From contig NC_065921.1 in the NCBI RefSeq assembly GCF_024586455.1, positions 11,439,401 through 11,503,400 of the forward strand: a DNA stretch of 64,000 bases, given 5' to 3'. Positions within the stretch are counted from its first letter, which is position 1; the number at the start of each line of letters is the position of its first letter. Origin of the DNA: Bactrocera neohumeralis. Taxonomy: Eukaryota; Arthropoda; Insecta; Diptera; Tephritidae. Shown here in pieces: positions 24,211 to 36,200 of this stretch. Position numbers and translations under genes: made by a program. The notes beneath the pieces were generated by a model. That model saw nothing but the letters and a program-made list of their open reading frames with translations, made no database searches and was not told where the DNA came from.

Positions 24211-25520
24211 TTTGAAACCTAGTATGAAGAACACTTTATCATTACATTAAGTTCGCTAATATTTTATCTACTCTTAACAAGTAACATTTAAAAATTATAA
24301 ACTTTAATCTAATTCTTAATTTCGGCTGTTGAAATTTTTGTTTCTGTAGCTGAGCAGCTTAAGATCGCAACGCTTAACTCTCTTGCCTTTTATGACTCGC
24401 CTAATTCCGCTCGTTCGCGGATTGCGCCCCTCGCGTCGGTTGGGCGGGAGGAGGGTAATCGTTGGGTATTATTATTATTATTAAGTAACTCAATCGACAT
24501 TTTTAACTCCCCATAATTCCAGCATTGACATAATATGTGTTCATGTATTCAGCTTTTCAACACGTGAGGACGTGACATCATTTGGATGATACTTTGGTGA
24601 CCAGATAATGAAAAGAGACGCGAAAGTGGTACAATATTGTATCGAAGGTTAGTCTTCGATAGAAAAACAGTTGTAATCATAAAGTTCACAATATAATAAA
24701 ATAACAAAAATTATAGATAAGCAGTAAATAATGAAGATCTCGATTTATAGCAATCTGATGCTGTATAAATATATACTATATAATTTATAATAACAATAAT
24801 AAAAAAATATAACTTGTAATTTATAATAAAATCATAATATAATTTATTAAAAAAACTGGTATAAGTCAAAGGAAGAGAGATTAGGAAGTATCAATATCAC
24901 ATCAATAAGGTATATAAATGGTCTTCCAACAAGACGGCGTTACGATTTAATGAAATAATCATGGCGGCATTTAACTGGACCGTCGTAGTTAACTTCCATT
25001 ATTTTCAGCACCTAATCGGCAAGGCTACGGTGCTTTAAATGGTCTATTGGTTTCAGTTCTTGTGCCAGCACAATCTCATACGAATGCGTAGCCAAATCCA
25101 ACCACAAAATTCGCTATGTTATCATTGGAGAGACACGAATGTGTAGAAAAACGTTTAACCGACTGGTTCGGCGGCGATATTTCTTTAACTAAAAGCTTTT
25201 CTTTAACGGGAAGGTGACACATTATCGTGGAAACTATAATCATTTTAGAATTTTGCATTTATGCGTTAAATAGCGCGCTCAGAAGGAGCTTTATGTCGAC
25301 CGGTTATGCGTGAAGACTTCTTACAGTAGCCACCGGAGGACGTGAATTTACTTCATAATCTTGGAAAATATCCAATCGCTGTACCAACATGAAAGTGACA
25401 TGGTGAAATGGCGAACTTTACTGAACACACTGACCAAACTTGATACGAATCCATAAACAAACATGGCCGCCACGACTGGTCATTATGTCGTACCTATTGG
25501 TAGACACACCAAAATATAAG
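24211..25520. mobile_element. Possible diffuse Tc1/mariner debris
   Basis: Around 24930-24960 tcttccaacaagacgg echoes the WFQQDG coding motif, and aacatggccgccacgactgg follows at 25461. No continuous frame could be built. A short (ATT)n run is at 24468-24483. Treat as low-confidence relic sequence. Confidence 0.3.
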
Positions 25521-25524
25521 CAAA

Positions 25525-25880
25525 TTTTCATGTAATTTAGTATAAATAATTATTATCGCCGTCAAAATGAGCTCCTCTCCAGCCAGTAGAAGCTTGACAA
25601 CGCTTGATTCAATATTGTCATAAGCCTCGACTGGAATGGCCTCCAATTTCTTTAGCAAAACTTATTTATTTTCGATTTTGGCTGATTTTTGGAGCGCCTG
25701 TTGTACAGTTTTGAATGTCATGATCATAAATCCCGCCAATGATTATTCGTAAGTAGTTCACTGAGATGTTGAGATCCTCTGCTATCTCTCTGACGCCAAC
25801 TCGAAGACTTTCAAGCCCTCTTTCTGTAATTTTTTTGAAGTTATGACCGTTAAAAGATGTGGACTCGCATGTTTTGATGA
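25525..25880 (-). mobile_element. Possible mariner-like remnant
   Basis: The minus strand reads LRVGVREIAEDLNISVNYLR, resembling the helix-turn-helix of mariner transposases (VREIAEDLNIS), followed by a short disordered continuation ending in a stop. No termini were seen. Confidence 0.4.
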
Positions 25881-26979
25881 CTTTACGACCTTCACAGAAA
25901 GCTTGGTGCTACGGAGATACTCGACTCCCTAAAGTACTTCTGCCTTAATTTAATGTTTCCGCATCAGAGATTTCATTGGAAATGAAAAATTTCGAAAAAC
26001 TTCTTTGATAAATTTTTTTCTATGGTGAAAATCGCCAGTCAAACTTATCGCCTCGTAACAACATATCTGTCAAACACAAGCTAATTGACTTACAGAGAAC
26101 AAAATTAACATTTTTACGTTCGTGTTTAAATGTTGTAGCATTCCAGGAATCTTTACCGATATGGTTCGCGGGCGTATTTGAAAGGGACTAGTTCGAGTTA
26201 AGTTTGTTTACTGAATAACCAAATAAATAAATTTGCTTTTACATGTGAACTTGTGTATGAAAAAAGCGCAAAGAGAAAAAGCAAAAAAATAGCGAATTTA
26301 TTTTTTAATATAGAACAGCCAATATTTGTTAAGTAAAACATTTGATTAACAAAAATTAAATTTTCAGCGCTGTGAGTATTTTCACTTGACCGAAATGCTA
26401 CAAGGCGCAAAAATTTCCTTACTTATTTATATTTATTCATAGATAAGGCGGAAAGTAGCTAAAAGTATAATTAAAATCGGAGTAAAATTATTTATTCGTG
26501 CCTAAAAGTATGCCATCAGTTTACTTACGGTTATTTGACTGTTAGTTATTCATAAGGGCGGTACATTTAAATTTATTATGATAATGCATATATTATCTAT
26601 CTATAATTTAGTCTTATTAGTAGTAGTATAGTAAAAATATATTCCAGATCTTGAACCTTAGTATGACAATATACACGTGCTGTTGTCTATATGTAACAGA
26701 AGTCCATAGCGTAACATTTTTCTGAATGAACAATCGCACAACTCATAATTAGACTCATTACAGCTAATATTTGATTTTATACTTGCTTATTTGCAGTAAT
26801 TGAATAGTAAAAGTGTTTACAACAGAACTGTAACGTGCCCTGACAACACAAGTATTTTCTTTTTTGCGCTGCGCTGTAAAGTATGCCTACGAGTGTCGTG
26901 AAGAACATGTGCGAGCTTACACAATGACATTGTAAAGATTGTGTTTTTTATGGTTTTTGCATTTCCCATATAAAATTTT
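25881..26979. other. B-C intergenic sequence, last part
   Basis: AT-rich, nothing recognisable. Confidence 0.4.
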
Positions 26980-27370
26980 CTCAATTGGGACACAGCTGTT
27001 TATAGGCTTCTCCGCTGGCATGCTGCACATTTCATTTTCAATTCACTTTTTATGCAACGCAACTGCATTCAGTCGCGGCAGAAGTTGCAGCATCTAAAAA
27101 TAAATCGTCGCTGCCAGTGCATTTGTGCGTTAAGCTATTTCATGTTGCCTTCCAGTTACTCAAGCTTTGGACTCTCCGTAGAACGATCACGGCGAACTGG
27201 TTTCCCCACAAGTGCTTAGCAAGTGAAGACAATAACAAAGCGCTTATTTGTGGCAGTTGGTGGCTACTCGCATAATAGTTTGGTGTTGCAAATTTGTGTG
27301 TAGTTTCAAAGAACTTTTAACTAGAATTATGTTGAAGAAGATTTTATTAAGAACCTGATATAATCGCAAA
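26980..27370 (+). promoter_or_regulatory. Presumed promoter and 5' leader of gene C, with a short uORF
   Basis: A GC-richer block contains the initiator-like TTCAGTCG at about 27068-27075 and leads to the inferred ATG at 27371. A nine-codon upstream open reading frame (ATG 27329, TGA ending 27358) sits 12 bases before the main start and could damp translation. Both readings are inferences from sequence. Confidence 0.35.
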
Positions 27371-27404
27371 ATGGTGACAAAATCGTTCGACTTAATTCAA
27401 AATG
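27371..27404 (+). CDS. Gene C, inferred first coding exon with GC donor
   Basis: An ATG with A at -3 and G at +4 is followed by eleven codons, MVTKSFDLIQN, and one G, then GCAAGT, a GC-AG type donor otherwise matching consensus. Joined to 29514 it gives QNG-FIIPARYIQ, in the phase used by every paralogue. An in-frame TGA at 27356-27358 closes the frame upstream. The intron (27405-29513) carries a chimaeric mariner. No equally good GT-donor exon of the right phase was seen in the preceding 2 kb. Confidence 0.5.
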
Positions 27405-30400
27405 GCAAGTGAAAAGTTTTGGATACTTAACTGAAAATTTTGTTTGCTTTAATATTTGGCAGTTTGGTAATATGCGTGGAAGAAGCAAGTTTGTGTCCAA
27501 AGTCTTTTGTGTTTACCTTCAAATGCAGCGAATTCCATTAGAAAAGCCATTGACCGTGCTAAATACTATAGAAGATTTTGATATTTTTTTATTTTGATGG
27601 TAATCAAGGCGTTATAATACAAATAAGTTATGTGCACAAAAATACTTAAGAAATAAAATAAATAAATATTACTTCGATTCCTAAATGAGTAATTGTGAAA
27701 AAGCACCATCTGTTCAAATTTAAGCTGACCCGGTTCATATAAACTGCGGTCAGAAATCGTATTAGTTTTTGTTATCTACTAGGTAGTCGAAAAAGTATTT
27801 TCGTGTTTTGTCAATAGATTTCGTTGCAGTCGTATATCTCCAGTGCTAGCAACCACATTGTGTCCATACTACATAGTTTTGGAAGATGAGACTTTAAGCT
27901 TCATTTAACCAAAAAAAAATAAATTCGGGAAGTTGAAAAAAAAAGTTACAGCTGTTCAAAAATGAGTGAAAATAATGAAGAAACTTCGCTATATTTTGAA
28001 ATTTTTGTATAAAAAAGTAAGGAATGCCACTCAACCCACCAATGAAATTTGTGAAGTTTTCGGAGACGATGTTGTATCGGCTCGTGTAGCACAACAATGG
28101 TTCGCTTGCTTTCACTTTGGAGTACTATTTGGCCGTGTTGAAACGTTAGCCACCTACGGAAGGCAGTTCGTCGTAAACTTAATTTTTCAAAATAACCAAG
28201 TTGACTTCATAAAGATATCAAAATATCTCAAAATATCTTATGGCTCGACTCAACACATTTTGGTTAATGTTTTGGGTATGAAGTGTGTCAATGCAAGACT
28301 CGTACTAAAAGGTCGGATTTCTTCGCAAAAACGTTTTGACAACGCAGTTGAGGCCCCTACAATCATAAAATGCATAACAAATGGTGACGAAGTGTGGGTT
28401 TATAAATAGAATGTATAGACGGTCCAAACATGTAGCGAAAGACGCTATAAAAGCGATCCAAAACGATAAAATCAAGTGAAAATCGGTCGAAATTCAAGGT
28501 GATTCTCATCGTTTTCTCTGATTACTGTGGAATAGTGCATTCCACAGGGTCGAACGGTCAGTAAGGTGTACTATTTGGCGGTGTTGAAACGTTAGCCACC
28601 TACGAGAGGCAGTTCGTCGTAAAATTTCAGATTTTTGGGCGGAAGATTTATGAATTTCTCATCACCATAATGCGTCGTCTCATTCTAGCTTAATTTTGAG
28701 TGATTTTTTGCTCAAATACGAAACAAGACATTTAGCTCAGCCGCCATATTAGTCAGATTTTATTTCCTGTAACTTTTTTCGTTTTCAAAAATGAAAAATC
28801 TGCTTCTGTGAAGATTTTATGAGTTCCCTCCCGCCATTAAAAGTCATTATTTGAAGACAGCGAAAGCCATCTCAGCCGAGGCTTATGCATTGGCATGGTT
28901 GCATTGGGTACAAAAAAACTTATTCTGAGGATTATAATAAAAATTTGTATTAAATTACAGGAAAATGGTATTTTGTGAATCAGGAAATAGCTCAAAAAAC
29001 ATCAAAAAAGCAAATAGATTTATCATTACTTCCAATCTAAAATCCTAATTTAATGTTGGGTTCTCTGTAGGGCATATGATTGGCCTGTGAGTAACGCTAG
29101 ATATATACGAGTATGATACATAGCAATCAAAAAGGCCGGGTTGTTTTTGATCAGAGTACAAAGTTAGAAAAATATATACTTATATATATATATATATATA
29201 CCGATTTTGACCACTGTTTGATCAGCATTGTCACATATGAGAAGTACTATTTGTGCCCGCTTTTAATTTGATACTTTGATAACTAAGCTATACTTTTTTT
29301 TAAGCGAAAGAAACTAATTGCTGTCAAAATTGCATTAAATGGAAGGTGGGAGTCGCACAAATTCCATTTAGACAATCTTTTCACTTTGGCACACCTGTAT
29401 ATTTCTAAAAATTTAATGCATACAAACACTGGCAAATATTGTGAGAAAGTCTCTGATAGCCTTAATAACTTTTTAACGTAACATTATTTCAATTGATTTT
29501 TTATTGCTTCCAGGTTTCATAATACCTGCGCGCTACATCCAAGTGTTGCTGATGTTCACCGCAATACTATTGGTTTTCTATCAACGTGTTAATTTGTCCG
29601 TGGCCATTGTTGTGCTCAACAAATTAAATGGAACAACGAATACAACACAACCGCAATTTGTAGGTGCAAGAAGACTAACTATTTGAAGAATAAATGCAGT
29701 TTGAAAAATCTGTGATTTTGAGAGTACAATATTAGATATAGTTTTTTCGGTTTGAATTCACAAAATCAAAAGTGTTAACTCACATTTAGTATCTTCCAAC
29801 TAGTGATGTTGGGAAAATAAAAGTATTTTCAACATGAGGTAAAGAGCTGTATGGTAAATAACTCGTGAAGACAATCTGGTGGTGCTTTTTATAATACGAA
29901 AATTTATCCTGCCATACCTTTTACCCTGTTTAGACAAAAAAGACCGTCATCCAATAATGTAGTTAGGCGAGTTTGAAGAAATATCCTTAACTAAGAAGAA
30001 TCTTCTTAAAGATTTCGAAATTTCCAGAACGGAAGCGAAATTTCATTGGTAGCTAAATGAAGCTTACAATCTCACCTTTCCAACACTATATGATATGATA
30101 CAATGTGATTGGGAGGCACTGGAGATATACGACTGCACCGACATCTATTGACAAAATACGAAAAATCTTTTTCGACTACCCAATACTCGTATATATAAGA
30201 GATCATGATGATGAGGCGAGTTGAAATCCGAGTGATTGTCTGTCTGTCCGTTCGTCCATGCAAGCGATAAAATTAAAATATCTTAATGAAACTTGGTGCA
30301 CGTGTTCCTTGGCAAAAAAGTGAGGACAAATTCGTAGATGGGTGTAATCGGACCACAAAACACCACTAGTCAATAATCTATAAAATTCCATTCAGATATA

Positions 30401-32199
30401 ATATATCAAATGCACGGAGGATCGTAGTAACAAGAGGTACCTAGGCACCTAGGGTGTTATGGAAGGACCTTATAAGACGCGGAGTCAAAATTGGACGATG
30501 GGCCTCCAATTTTGGTGAAAACCCATATCTCAGGACCTACCTATAACCACAAACTTCTCATATAATACAAAGCACCCATGAAAGTATCGGTATAAAATTA
30601 GATATTATTTATACTAGTCATTAGAAACTTAACCCTTTTTTACTTGTTTAAATTTAGCTTTAAAAATGTCTATGTGAGAGAAAGTTTTGAGATTTAGAAA
30701 TCCAGGTGAACCTCAAGAACACACGCTTTTATCAAATTAACTTCTTCAGTCATATAGTTCCAATATTAAAAAATTTCTTATATCTTTATCAAAGGACTAC
30801 GCATCCTTAACACCACACCAGCGCTCCAGCATGTTGGGCAGCGTATTTTGGGGCACCTTCTCAGTACAACTACTCAGCGGCTACCTGAGTAGTCATTACG
30901 GCACCGTCAAGCTGCTGCTGTGCTGCGTGCTTGGTTCCTCCCTCATTAGTTTGGGTCTGCCATATGTGCTCGTCTACTGCGGTTACGATGCTTTTATTGC
31001 ATTCCGCGTGCTGCAGGGCTGTACGCAAGGCATTGTTTTCCCCGCCGTCTATGGACATCTCGCCAAATGGTGTCCACTGAAAGAACGCAGTCTGCTGGGT
31101 GGCGTATCACAATCGGGCTTGGATATGGGTATGGCACTGGGTTTCTTATGTAGCGGTTTGCTGGCAGTGACGTCGCTTGGTTGGATGGCGATATTTTATG
31201 TGCCCGGTGCGTGTGTTTGTTGTAATTGCTTTGCTTATGATATTTATATGTAATTGTCGTGTTGCCTTCCAACAGGTGCAGCTGGTGTAATATGGTCGGC
31301 GTTGTGGCTGACGTTCGGTGCAGAGTCACCTCACAAGTGCCGTTATATTTCACATAAGGAATGTACACTCATCGACGAAGTCGGCGTAGCTGCTACCATC
31401 ACCAAACGCAATGCGCCAACACCTTGGTGCGCCATTTTGACTTCAGTGCCTTATCTAGTCTTAGTCCTAGTCAAGTTGAGTCATGGTTTGAGCATCTTCA
31501 CTCTGATGCAACAAATACCATTATATATTAACGGTCTGTATGACTATGAGATACATGTGAATGCCATGCTCTCGTCGCTGCCATTTTTCCTCATGTTCGT
31601 GACGTCACACTTGGTTTCCTACACCGCTCACTATTTGCTTGTCGTCCGCAAGTGCTCACTGGCTTTGGTGCGCAAGTCCATGAACACCCTTTCGACATGG
31701 GTACCTGCCGCTGCTTTCGTCGTGATGACGCTGCTGAGCACAGAGCATGTTTCGGCAAATATTGCGTGCTTGATTGTCGCTGTGACCACTTATGCGGCGG
31801 CTGCAGTGGGCAGTTCGCTAAATCATATTGATCTCTCGCCGAATTTCGGTGGCATGTTGGTGGGTATGACAAATATGGTCATGACAGGCATGGGTGTGAT
31901 CTCCCCAATCGCTGTCGCAGAGATCGTTAAGGATGAGGTGGGTTATCTTTAAGCGAGTTGAAAGTTATTTTGAATTAAATATTAAATGTTAATTATATTT
32001 TTGGCAGAATGATCGCTCACAGTGGAACATAATTTTTCTAATAATTGCCGCATTATTGTTTTTGGGAAACCTGCTTTATTTAATCTTTGGAGAAATGGTG
32101 GTACAACCTTGGGACAAAATCGAAAACAAGGATAATCGGGCTGCAAACAATACAGTAGTGTCATTTCAAGTCGACACAATTCGGAATATTGTAAAATAA
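27371..32199 (+). CDS. Gene C: SLC17-type transporter, second subtype, 481 aa
   Basis: Exons are 27371-27404, 29514-29659, 30795-31206, 31276-31937 and 32008-32199, with intron phases 1, 0, 1 and 0; the total is 1446 nt ending in TAA. Helix 1 reads FYQRVNLSVAIVVLN and is followed by the sequons NGT and NTT. Helix 2 is WGTFSVQLLSGYLSSHYG, so the PGGYL of A and B is degraded. Helix 4 has R131, GCTQGIVFPAVYGH and KWCPLKER. Later motifs are RKSMNTLSTWVPA, LNHIDLSPNFGGMLVG and the charged IVKDE before the last helix, then QPWD. The extra phase-1 intron splitting the large exon is shared only with gene D. The acceptor before 30795 (TATCAAAG) is weak, but the frame and the D alignment support it. 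Substrate unknown. Confidence 0.88.
27777..28121 (+). mobile_element. Mariner 5' half (TTGGGTAGTC type)
   Basis: It starts with AGGTAGTCGAAAAAGTATTTTCGT, the damaged terminal repeat of the 12.1-kb mariner, followed by the same leader and an N-terminus with FLYKK, ATQPTNEICEVFGDDV, and ARVAQQWFA. It stops abruptly at the 56-bp direct repeat and continues into a different mariner. In intron 1 of gene C. Confidence 0.75.
28122..28177 (+). repeat. 56-bp direct repeat, copy 1, at a mariner-mariner junction
   Basis: It runs from GTACTATTTGGCCGTGTTG to TTCGTCGTAAA and recurs at 28568-28623 with three mismatches. At this site it is out of order with respect to transposase domains. Confidence 0.85.
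28178..28760 (+). mobile_element. Second-type mariner remnant
   Basis: Consecutive segments read ISKYLKISYGSTQHILVNVL (DNA-binding helix), ARLVLKGRISSQKR, and TNGDEVWVYK (first catalytic Asp context). Then, frame-shifted, come GRTVSKVYYLAVLKR and further on a degraded catalytic region. This order is that of a mariner distinct from the TTGGGTAGTC type. Many stops. Confidence 0.7.
28568..28623 (+). repeat. 56-bp direct repeat, copy 2 (native position)
   Basis: Here the repeat encodes the YYLAVLKR segment in its natural place between the first and second catalytic Asp regions of the second mariner, so this copy is the likely source of the one at 28122. Confidence 0.8.
29179..29202. repeat. (TA)n microsatellite
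   Basis: An uninterrupted TA run of about a dozen units in intron 1 of gene C. Confidence 0.8.
30005..30183 (-). mobile_element. Mariner solo end, internally deleted
   Basis: Read on the minus strand it starts with TTGGGTAGTCGAAAAAGAT next to TA at 30184-30185 and runs through the leader of the 12.1-kb mariner type. It then jumps from the leader (AAGCTTCATTTA) to GCTACCAATGAAATTT and a piece near TTCCGTTCTGG. The other end is missing. It sits in intron 2 of gene C. Confidence 0.75.
30200..30655 (+). repeat. Dispersed repeat, family 1-like
   Basis: It begins gatgatgaggcgagttgaaatccgagtga, has tgtctgtctgtccg and aatgaaacttggtgcacgtg, and ends aacccttttttacttgttt, the end motif of the 421-912 copy. 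Noncoding, inside intron 2 of gene C. Confidence 0.6.
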
Positions 32200-32200
32200 A
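32195..32200 (+). terminator. Possible poly(A) signal overlapping the gene C stop
   Basis: AATAAA overlaps the terminal TAA of gene C. If used, the 3' UTR would be a few tens of bases. No better AATAAA is seen shortly downstream, so use is plausible but unproven. Confidence 0.35.
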
Positions 32201-33247
32201 TTGAAAATTGTTTAATATATAATACTGTTACATATTAATGTTTTCACTACTTAATACAAAAACACCTATTTTCTATCTCTCTCTACTTAACTTAATTTAG
32301 GTTTAATTATTTTTCATGTTTCTGTAGTTTTTGATCCTTTTACCTTTCTAGCAACACTCGTCAATACTCTGAATAGTTCTTAAGTCATAATTAGTCATAA
32401 TTATAATATTTCGAAAGCTGACTTTACTTAAAGTTGCGCTCGTCAAAAACGAAATTGTTATTATTTCTTTCGATAAATTTTGCGATGAGGTGTGATGAGC
32501 TGCCTAGCCAAATGGGTCTTCAAAATTCCACAGAATATTTCCGATAAATGACACGTTGGGTTGTTTTGCATATTTCGCTTTGTTTTCAAAGATATAAGGG
32601 TTAGATATTCCCAAACAAAAAAAACTTATAAAGATGTGCTTAAAAATCAAAATTCATCTAAATTATTTAGAATTAAACTAACACTTTAAGAAGGCCTTTG
32701 AAATTGGATCTTTAAATGAGCCTCGCTAAGGTAATCCAGCTACTCATACTTCCTTGGCTTTTTAGAATTCTCTTTAAAATTTTTATTCTTCTATGGTTCG
32801 TTTTCATTGTTCTAAGGTTTTCAAAAATTTCAAGATCAAGAGGACCCATCGCGTAAATTATTTTTAAACTGAAAATCTTTCAAGAACTCGTCCTAGACAA
32901 TATCAGAAGATGACTCCAAAAAAAATTGATACCTTGGACGCTGCCACTACAGCACAGGTTAACATTTCAAAGAAATTGTTTAAAACTTTATTTTTCCACC
33001 TCTGTATATTTGATGTAATAAAATGAAAACAAATTGTGTTCGAATTTCATATAATATATTGAAAATTTCAAAATATTTCAACTTCATTACTCTTTCAAGA
33101 GTAATCAAAATTGGTATGTGTTATCTAAAATATATATTTTTACACGACATTCATAACTGCTAATATTCTGCATCGAAATATCAAACAGAAAATAAGGATG
33201 AAAAGCATTGTCTACAATCATCTAAGAATGCTGAGAGATTATTGGCT
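32201..33247. other. C-D intergenic sequence
   Basis: About 1 kb of AT-rich DNA holding whatever separates the two genes. No TATA-initiator pair could be fixed. The open frame on the minus strand at 33254-33487 is the shadow of gene D exon 2. Confidence 0.4.
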
Positions 33248-33257
33248 ATGTGTCTAG
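33248..33257 (+). CDS. Gene D, tentative first coding micro-exon
   Basis: The ten bases ATGTGTCTAG before a strong GTAAGC donor give M-C-L and the first base of a Gly codon, joining to 33357 in the phase shared by all paralogues (MCLG-SSFPVRY). The intron would be 99 bp. Against it: the N-terminus is very short, and an upstream ATG at 33198 opens a 19-codon reading frame whose TAG overlaps this exon end. A different, more distant first exon is possible. Confidence 0.4.
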
Positions 33258-36200
33258 GTAAGCTTTGAAGATTGGGATGGAACGTGAAAGAAAAAAGAAA
33301 GTGTCAGAAAAGCTGTAGCCTTTGGCTTTTGAAAACATCGCATATTTTTCTTCCAGGTAGTTCCTTTCCAGTGCGTTACACACAAATTTTGCTGTTGTTC
33401 ACTTCCTTGGTGTTGACCTTCCATCAGCGTGTCAATGTGCCCGAAGTTATTGTTGTACTCACAACCGCCAACGGCACGTACGCTCATTTTATGCCGGAGG
33501 TATGTAAAAGGAATCAGTAGTTTGGAGAGAGGTCCATGTTGGAAGTGACGGGCAGATTCGAGAATTATGCCTTTGCTCTAGATTGACGCTAAATTTTGGT
33601 ATAGAAGTCCGCTATGGGATGAGTTAGTTCGGAAGAAAAGCCTTAAAATTTTTTGTTTTAACAATGCCGCTCTCGTGAAGATCTCTCTGCAAACTAGAAT
33701 AACTCGAATTTTTAAATATATTTCACTATTCTATTGGCAGGGTTACTCATTGACGCCGCACGAAAAGTCCACTATGCTAGGAAGTATTTATTGGGGTGCA
33801 ATTTTGGTACAAATACCCAGCGGCTATATCTGTAGTACCTATGGTGGCATCAAGCTCTTGTTCTGTTCGCTCTTCTTCTCCTCACTCATATGCATTGTGC
33901 TGCCGCTGAGTCTGATATTTGGCAATTTCATCACTTTTATTTTGTTACGCGCGTTGCAAGGCTTGGCGCAGGGCGTTTTATTTCCCACAATCTTTGGACA
34001 TCTAGCCAAGTGGTGCCCACTCAACGAACGAAGTCTGCTCGGTGGCTTCTCGCAATCTGGCGCGGAGTTTGGCGTAGCCTTAGGCTTGATGAATAGCGGC
34101 TTTTTATCAGTGTCATCATTATATTGGCCAGCGGCCTTTTATATGCCAGGTACTTAAGTGAGTTAAAGCAATAATTTAAACTTATTTTCTTTTACATTTG
34201 CCTTGCAGGTCTCGCCGGCTTAGTGTGGTGCATTTTCTGGTCAATCTTCGGCGCTGAATCACCATGGGTCTCCAAACGTATATCAGTCACTGAAAAGCAG
34301 CTCATACAATCTGCCGGCACTCTTAGTATGCGCGAAAACCGCCGCAAGGCTGCCATACCCTGGTGCGCGATCGCCACTTCAGTGCCTTATTTGGTGCTGC
34401 TGTTAAATAAAATTAGTCACGCCTTTACGATCGCGACCATGGGCCAGCAGATACCCATATATTTGAACGGCATGTACGCTTACGAGATCCATATAAATGC
34501 TTTAATATCGGCGCTGCCATTTTTCATTATGCTAATCAGCACTTATATGGTGACAATCATCTCGCATTATTTGCTGAAAGTCAGAAAAGTGCGTCTGTCG
34601 CTGGTGCGCAAGTCATTAAATACGATTTCGAACTGGGTGCCCGCCACTGCATTGGCGACTATGAGCTTGCTGTCCAAGGACAATGCGGTGGGTAACATTT
34701 CCTGTATCGTTATTACCGTTGTCGCATTTTCGACTTTTACGCTTGGTAGTTCATTGAATCACATTGACCTGGCGCCAAATTTTGCTCCACTCCTCTCTGG
34801 TGTTACCGGCACATTCGTCATGATAGCGGCCATTTTTTCGCCCATAGCTGTGGCAGAAGTCGTAAAAGATGAGGTGAGTAATCTAAGTGATCAAAAGTTT
34901 TTTAAATCAGTTCTAGCAAAAGTTTAGCTAAAGTGAGGATCTGCCGTAGATGCTAGAGCAGAACATTCAGGTTGTAATTTTCAGGCGATTTTATTTAAGA
35001 AAAATAAGTACCTATAGTATAAATTGATGAATAGACACGGATGCAAAATAACATAGATTAATTAAGCTCAGATTCTCGATAAAATGTAGAGGCATTCTTT
35101 ACGGAGTACAAGAAAAATATTTTAATATCTTATTTGTGATTCCTGTTTATGGCGCCACTGCCCTTGCAGTTGTGATTAAAGTTTGCCGATAGACTTCATA
35201 TCTAGCGACGATGTCCGACTTCTGAGAGGTTGATATGGTAGTATAGTTCATAGAGTGTTCCCTTGTCACCTTTATGGCAAGGCAACTAATAGTGATATGA
35301 TATCCAAACTTTGACATTTTCTTTATTGGCGTAGACACCGCTTACGCGGTTAAAGTCGAAGATAACTGGTATAGTCGGAATAAAGCAATGATCCACCAAA
35401 GCCGGGCACTATGCGTCAATTTAAGATATTGTCCAGAAGTTAATGAATTTTCATCCGAAACGATATCATTCCAATCACCTATGGACAAAATAATAGTTTT
35501 TACTTAATAGCTTTGAAATTTTTGCAAGTTAAACAATTGCGTTTTAGTTATATTTAGGTTTAATAAAGTAAAAAAAAAGACTTTATTAAACCTAAATATG
35601 TCGAAAATTATTGCGAATTGATTTTGTTTTTTAAACAAGTATTAGCATTGGTAAAAATAATAGATGTAAAATATTTTTTTTCTAAATGAAAACAAAAAAA
35701 TCAAGTTCACCTCTATTCGGTCCACGGGTTTTTAATAAACTGTATATCTTCCGTGAGTGTTCATAATTTTTCCAATTCTTTTCGGCATGAATTGATTTAA
35801 TTTTTTGCAGATTTCCAATTGAGTAGCTTTCCGCCACAATTGCTATTTATTTTGACATGAAAACGCTGCATATGTATCTCTTTTTAAGGTCACTCCACAA
35901 GTTCTCCATTGGGTTGGGATCAGGTGGGTGACTAGGCAGTTGCATACAGGTCGCATTTGACGCTTACGACTCATTCTAAATTACAAATACTCCAATACCT
36001 AAATTTATACGATTAATACTTGGAAATAACCACTTATTTTTCTCAATATTACTTACGCTTATTATATCGGCAACTCAATTTAATGAAGCACTGATAACTT
36101 GTCACTGAAACGCAAAATTAACAAACAATAATGCAAGTTGTTGATACTGACGCTCTACTCATTCGCCTTCATCGTGAAACTATAGCGGCTAAACTCACAC

